Shown piece after piece: positions 33,822-41,592 of a stretch of 64,000 nucleotides of DNA (its first letter is position 1; every line of letters starts with the position of its first letter). The position numbers were made by a program, and so were the translations under genes. Source of the DNA: an uncultured Solirubrobacterales bacterium (GTDB taxonomy: Bacteria > Actinomycetota > Thermoleophilia > Solirubrobacterales > 70-9); NCBI GenBank assembly GCA_903939845.1, contig CAJAIJ010000007.1:1-64000 (forward strand), given 5' to 3'. Under the pieces are notes generated by a model. That model made no database searches. It saw only the letters and a list, made by a program, of their open reading frames with translations, and was not told where the DNA came from.

Positions 33822-35526
33822 CCAGGTCCCGGACCCGTTCCAGGGCGGCCTCCCCGGCCGCCCGCCCGATCTCGATCGCACGATCGAAGTCCCCGAACGC
33901 GAGCATCTTCAGCTCCGCCACCTCGGGTTCGATCACCAGATCGGCCCTTCCGGTTGCGGTCTCGCCGGCTGCGGCCGAGCCCAGCATCACGGAACGCATC
34001 AAGGTCTCCCCGATGGCCGGCAGGGTCGGCAGGCCGTCGGGGTCGGTCTCGGCCCGGAACTTCCCTCCGACCTCGACCGCCACTACAGGCCCCTCGACCA
34101 TGTCGGCCATAACGTCGACCGGCAGGTTCCTGATCAGGCCGCCGTCTACCAGGAGCCTGCCTTCGGAGCGACCCGGCGGCAAGAAGGCCGGAATCCGGGC
34201 CGTATTCATCGCCGCCTCGGCCACCGGCCCGGTCCTCTGGACGACCATCTCGGCCCTGACCATGTCTGCCGCGATCGTGAACAGGTCGACCGGAAGGGTC
34301 TCGATCGCCCGATCTCCAAAGATCCTGTCGAGAACCCGCTCGGCCCCTTCGGTGCGGGCCATGGCACTCCTGGGAGGGAGCTGGTAGCGATGTCTGACCC
34401 TGCCGCTGAAGACGGCCTTCAGGGCCCTCCGCCGCGACGGGGCATCGAGTCCTGCCGCGAATGCCGATGCCGCGACCCCGCCCATGCTGGTGCCACCGAT
34501 CCGGTCGATCGCGATCCCGTTCTCCTCGAACACTTCGATCAGGCCGAGATGGGCGAACCCCCTCGCTCCGCCACCGCCGAGGACGAGCCCCAGGGAAGAG
34601 CCGGTGAGCCTCCGGGCGGTCCGGGCGAGGTCTGCTTCACGCTCGGCACCCGCACGGATCCTGTGGCGAGCCCGGGGCTTCAGCCTCTCGATCCAGGCCA
34701 TCGCGATCCCGGGTGGATGATCGGCACCGGCCAGGACGAGGTCGCACCCCTTGAGCCTCGGCATCTCCTTGCCGGGAGGAGGCCTCCGGGGCGGGGCGAC
34801 ACAGACCAGGCGATCGGCCTGGCGAACGCAGAACTTCCGCCACTCCCCCTCGTTTCGGTCGGCGACGAGCATCACCCGTTCGTGCCGGCGCTCCGACTCG
34901 TCGAGCAGGTGACCCCACGAAATCGGATCGCCGGACTCGGCAGTGGAGGGATCGAGGACCGTCACGCCCCCGAGGTCGGCGAAGGCCCTCCTGACGCCAT
35001 CGGCCAGGACGGCGACGTCCATGCCGTCGAGGAGCGGCACGACCGCGAAGGTCGAGGCTTCGGGAAGATCGTCGGGGAGGCCTCCACTGGCCTGTAGCTG
35101 ACGGCCGAGTGCCGAAACCAGGGCGCTGGTGAAACTCGGCACCGTGGTCATCAGCTCCCGGAAGTCTTCGAACGTGAGCCTGAGAAGGCTCGAGTCCCGA
35201 CTCGCCCTGACCGAGGCCGAACGCACGTCGCCCGTGACCAGCGCGAGCTCACCGACGGTTGCGCCCGGACCGAGGACCCGGAGGACCTCAATCCCCTGGT
35301 CGTCCAGACCGGACTCCGGCCCGTCGCCCCGGACCACCTCGAGCCTCCCGGTCTCGACCAGGTAGAGGGCGTCGCCGGGATCGCCCTTCCTCATGAGCCA
35401 GTCTCCCGACTCGATCCGGACCGGTTCGAGCCGGCCGAGGATCAGTTCACGGGCATCGTCAGGGAGGATCCCGAAGAGCGGGCTGTGGGCCAGAATGGCC
35501 TCGATCTGTCTTCCGTTGCCTTCCAA
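33796..35526 (-). CDS. Patatin-like phospholipase with N-terminal cNMP-binding domain
   Basis: A 576 aa protein joining a cyclic-nucleotide-binding domain (about residues 12-130) to a patatin hydrolase domain (about 300-500). The phosphate-binding cassette VGELALVTGDVRSASVRA keeps the Glu and Arg that contact cNMP. The hydrolase has GGGGARGFAHLG (oxyanion hole), GTSMGG (nucleophilic Ser) and DGGLIRNLPVD (catalytic Asp). The arrangement parallels neuropathy-target-esterase-like lipases. TTG 35526 is chosen because TAGACT lies 8 nt upstream; the ORF track start is deep inside the sulfotransferase gene on the other strand. It is divergent from that gene and convergent with CheA. Confidence 0.88.
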   Translation of the reverse strand: MEGNGRQIEAILAHSPLFGILPDDARELILGRLEPVRIESGDWLMRKGDPGDALYLVETGRLEVVRGDGPESGLDDQGIEVLRVLGPGATVGELALVTGDVRSASVRASRDSSLLRLTFEDFRELMTTVPSFTSALVSALGRQLQASGGLPDDLPEASTFAVVPLLDGMDVAVLADGVRRAFADLGGVTVLDPSTAESGDPISWGHLLDESERRHERVMLVADRNEGEWRKFCVRQADRLVCVAPPRRPPPGKEMPRLKGCDLVLAGADHPPGIAMAWIERLKPRARHRIRAGAEREADLARTARRLTGSSLGLVLGGGGARGFAHLGLIEVFEENGIAIDRIGGTSMGGVAASAFAAGLDAPSRRRALKAVFSGRVRHRYQLPPRSAMARTEGAERVLDRIFGDRAIETLPVDLFTIAADMVRAEMVVQRTGPVAEAAMNTARIPAFLPPGRSEGRLLVDGGLIRNLPVDVMADMVEGPVVAVEVGGKFRAETDPDGLPTLPAIGETLMRSVMLGSAAAGETATGRADLVIEPEVAELKMLAFGDFDRAIEIGRAAGEAALERVRDLVSPPDRPA

Positions 35527-35534
35527 GGCTGGGC

Positions 35535-35540
35535 AGTCTA
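35535..35540 (-). promoter_or_regulatory. -10 hexamer TAGACT for cNMP-patatin gene
   Basis: TAGACT on the minus strand, 8 nt before the TTG start at 35526; it supports the start choice. Confidence 0.45.
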
Positions 35541-35571
35541 CGGCGAACCCGGCCAACCGCCCTCCGGGCGC

Positions 35572-35577
35572 TACTGT
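35572..35577 (+). promoter_or_regulatory. -10 hexamer TACTGT for sulfotransferase gene
   Basis: TACTGT lies exactly 6 nt before an in-frame TTG at 35584, 51 nt upstream of the ATG chosen for the sulfotransferase. Transcription would start at that TTG, so the message is either leaderless with a 17-residue longer protein or has a 51-nt leader. Confidence 0.4.
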
Positions 35578-35634
35578 GGCATCTTGCGATTCGGCTCCTC
35601 CAGGCCCGAAGCCGCGCGATCGAAGTTCCGCCTG

Positions 35635-36462
35635 ATGAAACCGGATGAAAAAAGACCTGACGCCTGGCTCTGCTCCTACCCCAAGAGCGGCCGCACCTGG
35701 ATGCGCTTCGCTCTCTCGAATCTGATCGAGGAGACCTTCGACCTCGGGGTCGACATCGATACGGCCAACATGTTCGGCCTCATTCCCAACGATGACGGGC
35801 CCGACCACACCAGGCCCTGGAAGACGATCGACAACTTCTCTTACGGGGACCACCAGGGCCTGCCGCTCATCGCGATGAGTCACCTTCCCCGGGACGACCG
35901 ATTCGCCTCGATCCCGGTCGTCCTCCTGATCAGGAACCCGGCTGCCTCGCTCGTGTCCCGGTTCTTCCACATGTCCAGACACGCCGGACAGTTCGAGGGC
36001 GGTCTGCCCGAGTTCGCCCGCGACGAGTTCTACGGGGTGCCCGGAATCGTCCATTACTTCTCCTCATGGGAGCCCCATCTCGACGATCCGAACGTCGAGG
36101 TCGTCTCCTACGAGGAGCTGAGGTCCGAGCCGCTCGAACCCTTTGGGAGAATCGCCCGTCAGCTTGGCATCCAGGCCGATGATGCAGCGCTCGAGAAGGC
36201 TCTGGACGCAGCCCGGGTGGACAGGATGAGGGCCGTGGAGAAGAAGTCCGGCGTCGGCCAGCCGAACGAGTACGACCGCAACGACCCCGGAGCCCTGAGG
36301 GTCAGGAAGGCGAGCGCCACCGGATGGCGGGACGAGATCGACGAGGAGACGCTCGAGTTCCTGATCCGTTCCCTCGAGGAGGATCGGGCCGCGCGCTCGC
36401 TGCTCGAGCGCTTTGGACTGATGCCCGACAGCCCTGCGGTCGAACCCTGTCCCAACCGGTAG
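35635..36462 (+). CDS. PAPS-dependent sulfotransferase
   Basis: A 275 aa cytosolic sulfotransferase (Sulfotransfer_1 type). The 5'-phosphosulfate loop is CSYPKSGRTWMRF and the 3'-phosphate site is LLIRNPAASLVSRFFH; VRKASATGWRDEID is the C-terminal adenine/PAPS motif (RKGxxGxWK-like). It transfers sulfate from PAPS to a hydroxyl or amine on an unknown acceptor. It is a paralogue of the gene at 38318, which starts with the same WLCSYPKSGRTWMRF. The stop is 11 nt before the acyltransferase start, so they are cotranscribed. An upstream TTG at 35584 is an alternative start. Confidence 0.87.
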   Translation: MKPDEKRPDAWLCSYPKSGRTWMRFALSNLIEETFDLGVDIDTANMFGLIPNDDGPDHTRPWKTIDNFSYGDHQGLPLIAMSHLPRDDRFASIPVVLLIRNPAASLVSRFFHMSRHAGQFEGGLPEFARDEFYGVPGIVHYFSSWEPHLDDPNVEVVSYEELRSEPLEPFGRIARQLGIQADDAALEKALDAARVDRMRAVEKKSGVGQPNEYDRNDPGALRVRKASATGWRDEIDEETLEFLIRSLEEDRAARSLLERFGLMPDSPAVEPCPNR

Positions 36463-36465
36463 ATT
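36460..36465 (+). promoter_or_regulatory. -10-like hexamer TAGATT upstream of acyltransferase gene
   Basis: TAGATT, overlapping the sulfotransferase stop, lies 7 nt before ATG 36473; possible internal leaderless promoter. Confidence 0.3.
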
Positions 36466-36472
36466 GCGGCGA

Positions 36473-38302
36473 ATGAGCGAGCAAGGCCAGCAGACGATCG
36501 AGAGGCTCGGCCCCGCCGATGCGTCGAACCTGGGCGGCGGGATCAACCATCTGGTGATCGGCCTCTGCCGCCTCGATCGCCGCTCCGATGGATCCATCCC
36601 CTCCTTCGACGAAGTCCGTGACCTCGTCTCGGAGAGGCTTGAGAGATCGCCTCGATTCCGCCAGTTTCCCTACCTCCCCGAAGGAGCATCGGGTCTACCC
36701 GTTTGGGCGGACGCACAGGACTTCGACATCGACGATCACCTCATCGAGGCGACGGTCGATGGTCCGGTGGACCGGCATGAGCTCGACGTCCTGCTTGCCG
36801 AATGGATGACGACGCCGATCGACGAGTCGAAGCCGCTCTGGATGGTGCAGTACGTCCCGACCACGGAGGGAACGGCCCTGATGGTCAAGTCGAGCCACGC
36901 CCTCGCCGACGGCCTCGGCTCGATCGCACTCTTCGCGATGCTCCTCTTCGACATCTCGGAGGACTCGGAGCGAAGCGAGGCGTCCCCCTGGACGTCAGGC
37001 CCCCTTCCCGACGCCGCCGACCTGAAGGCCGCCCACGGGCCGGGCGACTCCGAGTCCGGGGATGCCGCCGAGACGCCTCTCCAGAAGGCCATCTCGCTCG
37101 TCTCGAGTCCGACGGCCCTGAGGGAGACCGCATCGAATACCGCCGACATCAGCGGCTACCTGATCCGGAAGGCGAGGACCGAGGTTCCTGCGAGTCCGCT
37201 GGCCGATGGTTCCGGCGCTCCGCTCGAACTCCACACGCTCGAATACCCGCTCGACCGCCTCAAGCTCCTCGGGCGGGGCCTCGGTACCGGGGCGACGATG
37301 AACGACGTGATCCTCGGACTGACCGCAGGTGGGTTGAGGCAGTGGTGCATCGAAAACGGCCATCAACTCGACGACCTCATGGTCAGGGTCCCGGTGGCAC
37401 TGAAGAAGGAGCGCAAGGAGGGCGAGGGCGGCAACCCCGGCGTCGCTCCGATGATCGTGCCCCTCCCCATGGCCGAGGAGGACCCGGTCCGGCGGGTCCG
37501 ACTCCTGCGGGAGCGGACCGAGGCGATCAAGGCCGCAGGTGAGCCGGCGCTGAACCTCGCCGTCAGGAACCTCTCGAGGGAGGCCCCGGGAGCCGTCGGT
37601 GACCGGATGCTGAAGCTGATCACCGGCCGTGGCCAGGCGAACATCGCGATCCACAACCTTCCCGGGCCGCCCCTGAAGCTCTTCGTGCTCGGAGCGCCGA
37701 CCGCCTCTTTCCACAGCTTCACCCTGCCCCGCCCGGGCCTCGCGATCCATCTCAACGTGGTCTCGGTGGGAGGTGTCGTATCGATTGGTCTCGCGGCAGA
37801 CCAGGGCGTCGTCGGAGAACTCGACTCATTCGTGCGTGGGGTCGAGGAGACCGAGAAGGCCCTTGCCGGCGGAGTCTCGAAGCTGGACCTCGTCAGGCGC
37901 GTTCCGATGCTCGCACCGCTCGACGACGAAATGCAGGAAGACCTCGCTTCACGGATGGTCGAGCGAAAGGTGGAGGCAGGCGAGACGCTCGTCGCAGAAG
38001 GCGATCCGGCCGAGGAGTTCTTCCTGATCGTCGAAGGAACGTTCGACACCCTGATTCAGGGTGATCCCGTCCGGACGATGCAGCCCGGTGACTCGTTCGG
38101 AGAGATCGGTCTCCTGAGGGATTCCGAGAGAACGGCGACCGTGGTGGCACGCGACGACGGAGCCGTGATGGTCCTCGGCCGCGACGACTTCCTGGGGGCC
38201 GTCGCGGCGGATCCTTCGAGCATGGTCGTGGCGGACGCGATCATCAACACCCGCCTCGGAGACCTCGGTCGCTACCAGGTCTTCGGCGACCCGGAAGCCT
38301 GA
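36473..38302 (+). CDS. WS/DGAT acyltransferase fused to a cNMP-binding domain
   Basis: A 609 aa fusion. Residues about 1-450 are a wax-ester synthase/diacylglycerol acyltransferase: SSHALADGLGS carries the catalytic HxxxDG (H142, D146; the first His of the usual HHxxxDG is Ser), ATMNDVILGLTAGGLRQW is the PLN/ND motif, and NLPGPPLKLFVLG is typical. Residues about 475-590 form a cyclic-nucleotide-binding domain with FGEIGLLRDSERTATVVA, keeping the Glu and Arg of the phosphate cassette. This would place acyl-CoA transfer to alcohol or diacylglycerol under cNMP control. ATG 36473 is chosen over TTG 36464. It lies between two sulfotransferases. Confidence 0.9.
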   Translation: MSEQGQQTIERLGPADASNLGGGINHLVIGLCRLDRRSDGSIPSFDEVRDLVSERLERSPRFRQFPYLPEGASGLPVWADAQDFDIDDHLIEATVDGPVDRHELDVLLAEWMTTPIDESKPLWMVQYVPTTEGTALMVKSSHALADGLGSIALFAMLLFDISEDSERSEASPWTSGPLPDAADLKAAHGPGDSESGDAAETPLQKAISLVSSPTALRETASNTADISGYLIRKARTEVPASPLADGSGAPLELHTLEYPLDRLKLLGRGLGTGATMNDVILGLTAGGLRQWCIENGHQLDDLMVRVPVALKKERKEGEGGNPGVAPMIVPLPMAEEDPVRRVRLLRERTEAIKAAGEPALNLAVRNLSREAPGAVGDRMLKLITGRGQANIAIHNLPGPPLKLFVLGAPTASFHSFTLPRPGLAIHLNVVSVGGVVSIGLAADQGVVGELDSFVRGVEETEKALAGGVSKLDLVRRVPMLAPLDDEMQEDLASRMVERKVEAGETLVAEGDPAEEFFLIVEGTFDTLIQGDPVRTMQPGDSFGEIGLLRDSERTATVVARDDGAVMVLGRDDFLGAVAADPSSMVVADAIINTRLGDLGRYQVFGDPEA

Positions 38303-38317
38303 TCCTCCGGGGGGATC

Positions 38318-39118
38318 GTGGCCGACTCGCCGACCGCCTGGCTCTGTTCCTACCCGAAGAGCGGCAGGACCTGGATGAGGTTCGCCCTGGTCGACCTGCT
38401 CGACCGCAGGCACGACCTCGGCGGGGAGTTCGACATGGAAAACATGTTCGGCCTTGTCCCGAACAGCGACGGCGAAGGAAAGACGCAGCCGTGGAAGACG
38501 CCGGAGAACTACCGGTTCCGCGACCGGTCCGACGTCCCGTTCGTCATTGCGAGCCACCTGAGATGGGAGCCGGCCTTCTCAGAGCTTCCAAACGTCTTCC
38601 TGGTTCGTAACCCGGGTGACGTGGTCGTCTCCCGCTTCCACCACATGCGCCGCCACGAAGGGAAGTTCTCGGGGTCGCTCGCCGAGTTCGTCGGTGACCG
38701 GGAATGGGGGCTTCCGGACCTTCTCGGCTACCTCGAGTCCTGGCAGCCGCACATCGGTGATCCCGGCACGACCGTCGTCACCTACGAGGCCCTGAAGGCC
38801 GATCCGGTCACGTCCTTCGGGCGACTTGTCGGGGGACTCGGCATCGAGGCTTCCCGAGAGGAACTCGAGACAGCTCTGGAGTCGGCCTCGGTGGATCGGA
38901 TGCGAAAGGTCGAGGCCAGCAGCGGAGTTGGTCAGCCGCAGGCCTACGACTTCGACGACCCCGACGCAAGGCGAGTCCGAAAGGCCAAGGTGGGAAGCTG
39001 GCGCGAGGAGATGGACGACGACACGATCGCGATGATGCTCGCCGAGATCGAGACCTCACCCGCAGTTCGGGAGATGCTCGAGAAACTGGGCATCATGCCC
39101 GGGCCCGAAGCCGTCTGA
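38318..39118 (+). CDS. PAPS-dependent sulfotransferase
   Basis: A 266 aa paralogue of the enzyme at 35635. The PAPS sites are WLCSYPKSGRTWMRF, LVRNPGDVVVSRFHH and VRKAKVGSWREEMD. GTG 38318 follows a GGGGGGAT ribosome site, 15 nt after the acyltransferase stop. Two homologous sulfotransferases bracketing a neutral-lipid acyltransferase suggest sulfation of a lipid or lipid head group; this is an inference. Convergent with the MFS gene, 5 nt between stops. Confidence 0.87.
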   Translation: MADSPTAWLCSYPKSGRTWMRFALVDLLDRRHDLGGEFDMENMFGLVPNSDGEGKTQPWKTPENYRFRDRSDVPFVIASHLRWEPAFSELPNVFLVRNPGDVVVSRFHHMRRHEGKFSGSLAEFVGDREWGLPDLLGYLESWQPHIGDPGTTVVTYEALKADPVTSFGRLVGGLGIEASREELETALESASVDRMRKVEASSGVGQPQAYDFDDPDARRVRKAKVGSWREEMDDDTIAMMLAEIETSPAVREMLEKLGIMPGPEAV

Positions 39119-39123
39119 ACTGC

Positions 39124-40530
39124 TCAGGCCTGCGCCAGGGACTCGTCTTCGCCGGTCTCCTCGACGTCCAGGCCCCCTTCGCCCGGACCGGGGCCCCTGA
39201 ACATCCTCATTGCCCAGGCTGCTGCGAGCGCGAGCACGATGATTCCGGCCCCGATCAGGGCCGCCTCGGACATGCTGTCGGCAAACACCTGAAGGCCTTC
39301 ATTCAGCTCGGCCACGGGGAGAGTGGAGGAATCCGCCGGGTGCTGGATCTGCTGGTAGATCTGTTCGGCCTTGTCGGCAGCGTAGGTCGCTCCGAGCGAT
39401 CCCAGGATCAGGGCGTTGGTGATCGCACCCAGTATCAGCGAACCGACCACGTTCCCGGCCTGGGATGCGACCGTCATGGTGCCCGAGATCATTCCCCGCT
39501 GGACCGGGTCGGCGTCGGCGATCGCATGGACGTTGACCGGGGTGGTCGCGAGGTTGACGGCGATCCCGAGGACGAACATCGGAATCACGATCAGGGCATA
39601 GGACTCGACCGTCAGGGCGAACGCGATGAACCCCAGACAGACGGCAACCAGCAGGAAGCCGACGATGGTCGGTGGACGCCACCCGATCTTGTCCTTCAGA
39701 CGCCCCGAAAGAACACCACCGATCGCGATCCCGAGGATCCCGGGGAGCATCGCCAGGCCGGCCTGTATGGGGCTGAAGCCGAGCACGCTCTGGAAGTAGA
39801 TCCCGGAGTAGATGAAGACCCAGATCAAGGGGAGCCGGATCCAGAAGATGAGGAAGATCCCGGCCCTCAGCGACGGCCTCTTCAGCATCTCCATCGTGAC
39901 CAGTCGCTTCTTGTTGCGGTCGACGCCCTCCCCGGCCGATCTGAGGAAGACGTGGTTCATGATCAGGAGCGGCGCGATGATGATCGGGTTCACCAGGAAG
40001 ATCCATTCCCAGGCGACCAGGTCCACGATCGCGCCGCCGAGCAGTGGGCCGATCGCAAGGCCGACCGCGCTGACCGCGGCGTAGACGCCGAACGCCGTCC
40101 CGGTCTTGCCCTCGGGCGCGACCCTGGTCACGAGTGCCTGGATGCAGGGCATCAGGATCGCGGCGCCGATTCCCTGAACGACGCGTCCCCCGATGATCAT
40201 CGGTGCATCGGCGGCCAGCCCGCACATCAATGAACCGATCCCGAAGATGACCAGCCCGACGTTCATGCCCCTCAACTGCCCGATCCGGTCGCCGAACATC
40301 CCGCCCGGAATCAGAAGGAAGGTGAAGGAGAGAAGGTAGGCGTTGACGACCCACTGGCCCTGGGCGGGGGACAGCCCGAGATCCTCCTCGACCGTCGGCA
40401 GGGCGACCGAGATGATCGTGAGATCGATGGCAGTGACCAGGCTCGCCATTGCCAGGACGAAGATCGAGACCTTCCAGCCACGCGCCGAAAGGCCCCCGCC
40501 GCCTCCCTGGTTTGTCTCAGGCATAGCCAT
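39124..40530 (-). CDS. MFS transporter, DHA2 (EmrB/QacA) type
   Basis: A 468 aa integral membrane exporter with about 12-14 hydrophobic helices. Motif A is visible as GGMFGDRIGQLRGMN, motif C-like GLAIGPLLGGAIVDL follows, and QWVVNAYLLSF is typical of DHA2 proton antiporters. Substrate unknown; drug or lipid efflux are family roles. The start overlaps the upstream sulfotransferase stop by 8-14 nt (Met 1 at 40530 or Met 3 at 40524), so the two genes are translationally coupled and could act on the same molecule. Confidence 0.88.
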   Translation of the reverse strand: MAMPETNQGGGGGLSARGWKVSIFVLAMASLVTAIDLTIISVALPTVEEDLGLSPAQGQWVVNAYLLSFTFLLIPGGMFGDRIGQLRGMNVGLVIFGIGSLMCGLAADAPMIIGGRVVQGIGAAILMPCIQALVTRVAPEGKTGTAFGVYAAVSAVGLAIGPLLGGAIVDLVAWEWIFLVNPIIIAPLLIMNHVFLRSAGEGVDRNKKRLVTMEMLKRPSLRAGIFLIFWIRLPLIWVFIYSGIYFQSVLGFSPIQAGLAMLPGILGIAIGGVLSGRLKDKIGWRPPTIVGFLLVAVCLGFIAFALTVESYALIVIPMFVLGIAVNLATTPVNVHAIADADPVQRGMISGTMTVASQAGNVVGSLILGAITNALILGSLGATYAADKAEQIYQQIQHPADSSTLPVAELNEGLQVFADSMSEAALIGAGIIVLALAAAWAMRMFRGPGPGEGGLDVEETGEDESLAQA

Positions 40531-41395
40531 CTGCGACGAGCCTATCCCCCAGCACGGCCTCCATCGCAGTCACTTCCTCGGGCGTGAGGTTTTCCTGCCA
40601 GGTCCCGGGCTTTGCGAAACGGATCTCGTGACCGGGTCCCTTCCGGTCCTGCGGGACGTTCCGGTGGGCCTCGGCCTCGACCAGATCACCGACCAGCTTC
40701 GGGTCGGCATCGAGTTCGAGGGTCTCGAGGATCGCACCCAGGTGGCGAACCGGCTCGGAGAGGAGATCCTCGTAACGGACCTTGATCCGGCGAGCGGGAT
40801 CGTGTGCGTCGTAGGCGGCCTGGACGGCCTCGGTCCGGTACTTCCAGACCGCCGCCTGCCACCGGATGAACCCGACCCGGCCTTCCTGTCCAACCGCGTA
40901 GGCGCCGTCGTTGGAGGCCCAGGTTCCCTCCCGGTAGGCGTCGAGCCAGGAGTCGACGACATCCCTGCCATCCCTGAGCAGGAAGACGAGGCGCGAGCCC
41001 GGAGTGATCGAGACCAGCTCGGAAGCCATGTGGGAGCCGCCGGGCTCCTTGATGACCACCCGCTTCGAATCTTCCCTCCAGCCCGGCTCGGAGTTATCCA
41101 ACTGATGCTCGAGCCTCTCCCGGAAGAGTCTCTCGAGTCCGGGCCTCCAGACGTGCTCGTACTCCTCATTGAAGAAGTAGTCCTTACGTTCTTCCTTGAT
41201 CTTCTTGAAGGTGGTCAGCTCAGGCGGACCGGGCGACTGCCACGCGAGCGCGATGGGCCTCCAGACCCCGAGGTGGTGACCGAGGCCGGTCTCGTCGATC
41301 CCGACCACGTCGGGGTGGTGCCGGAGCATCCTGAGCAACCAGGTCGATCCGCTTCGGGAAGATCCGAAGATCCAGGTCAGGTCGGGCGAGGCCAA
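40517..41395 (-). CDS. Sulfotransferase family protein
   Basis: A 292 aa PAPS sulfotransferase of a different subgroup from the pair at 35.6 and 38.3 kb. The 5'-phosphosulfate loop is FGSSRSGSTWLLRML and the 3'-phosphate site is VFLLRDGRDVVDSWLDAYREG; KEPGGSHMASEL may form part of the acceptor region. TTG 41395 is the start, with TAGGAT 9 nt upstream. It is coupled to the MFS exporter gene downstream. Acceptor unknown. Confidence 0.83.
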   Translation of the reverse strand: MASPDLTWIFGSSRSGSTWLLRMLRHHPDVVGIDETGLGHHLGVWRPIALAWQSPGPPELTTFKKIKEERKDYFFNEEYEHVWRPGLERLFRERLEHQLDNSEPGWREDSKRVVIKEPGGSHMASELVSITPGSRLVFLLRDGRDVVDSWLDAYREGTWASNDGAYAVGQEGRVGFIRWQAAVWKYRTEAVQAAYDAHDPARRIKVRYEDLLSEPVRHLGAILETLELDADPKLVGDLVEAEAHRNVPQDRKGPGHEIRFAKPGTWQENLTPEEVTAMEAVLGDRLVADGYA

Positions 41396-41477
41396 GGCGG
41401 GAGGATCCTACCCCGAAATCACCGGCCCCGTGCGGGCCGGACATTCGGGCCTCCCGGTCGGTGAGGGAGGCAATACG

Positions 41478-41496
41478 CCCTGCCGCTTCGGCAGGG
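41478..41496 (-). terminator. Hairpin after tRNA-Pro
   Basis: CCCTGCC / GGCAGGG with a 5-nt loop, 9 nt beyond the tRNA 3' end on the minus strand; no long U-tract. Confidence 0.5.
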
Positions 41497-41505
41497 ACTC
41501 GATAA

Positions 41506-41579
41506 TCGGGGCGCCCGGATTTGAACCGGGGACCTCACCGTCCCGAACGGTGCGCGCTACCAAGCTGCGCCACGCCCCG
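41506..41579 (-). tRNA. tRNA-Pro (anticodon CGG)
   Basis: Reading the minus strand: acceptor CGGGGCG/CGCCCCG (7 bp), D stem GCGC/GCGC, anticodon stem CACCG/CGGTG with loop TTCGGGA, T stem CCCGG/CCGGG with loop TTCAAAT. It folds as a canonical 74-nt cloverleaf including the discriminator A. The anticodon is CGG, decoding CCG. No CCA is encoded after the discriminator. Confidence 0.95.
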
Positions 41580-41592
41580 AGAGATCCGGACC

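Noticed and set aside
33778-35097. 439-aa plus-strand ORF opposite the cNMP-patatin gene
   Set aside because: Antisense shadow of a gene with full catalytic and cNMP motifs.
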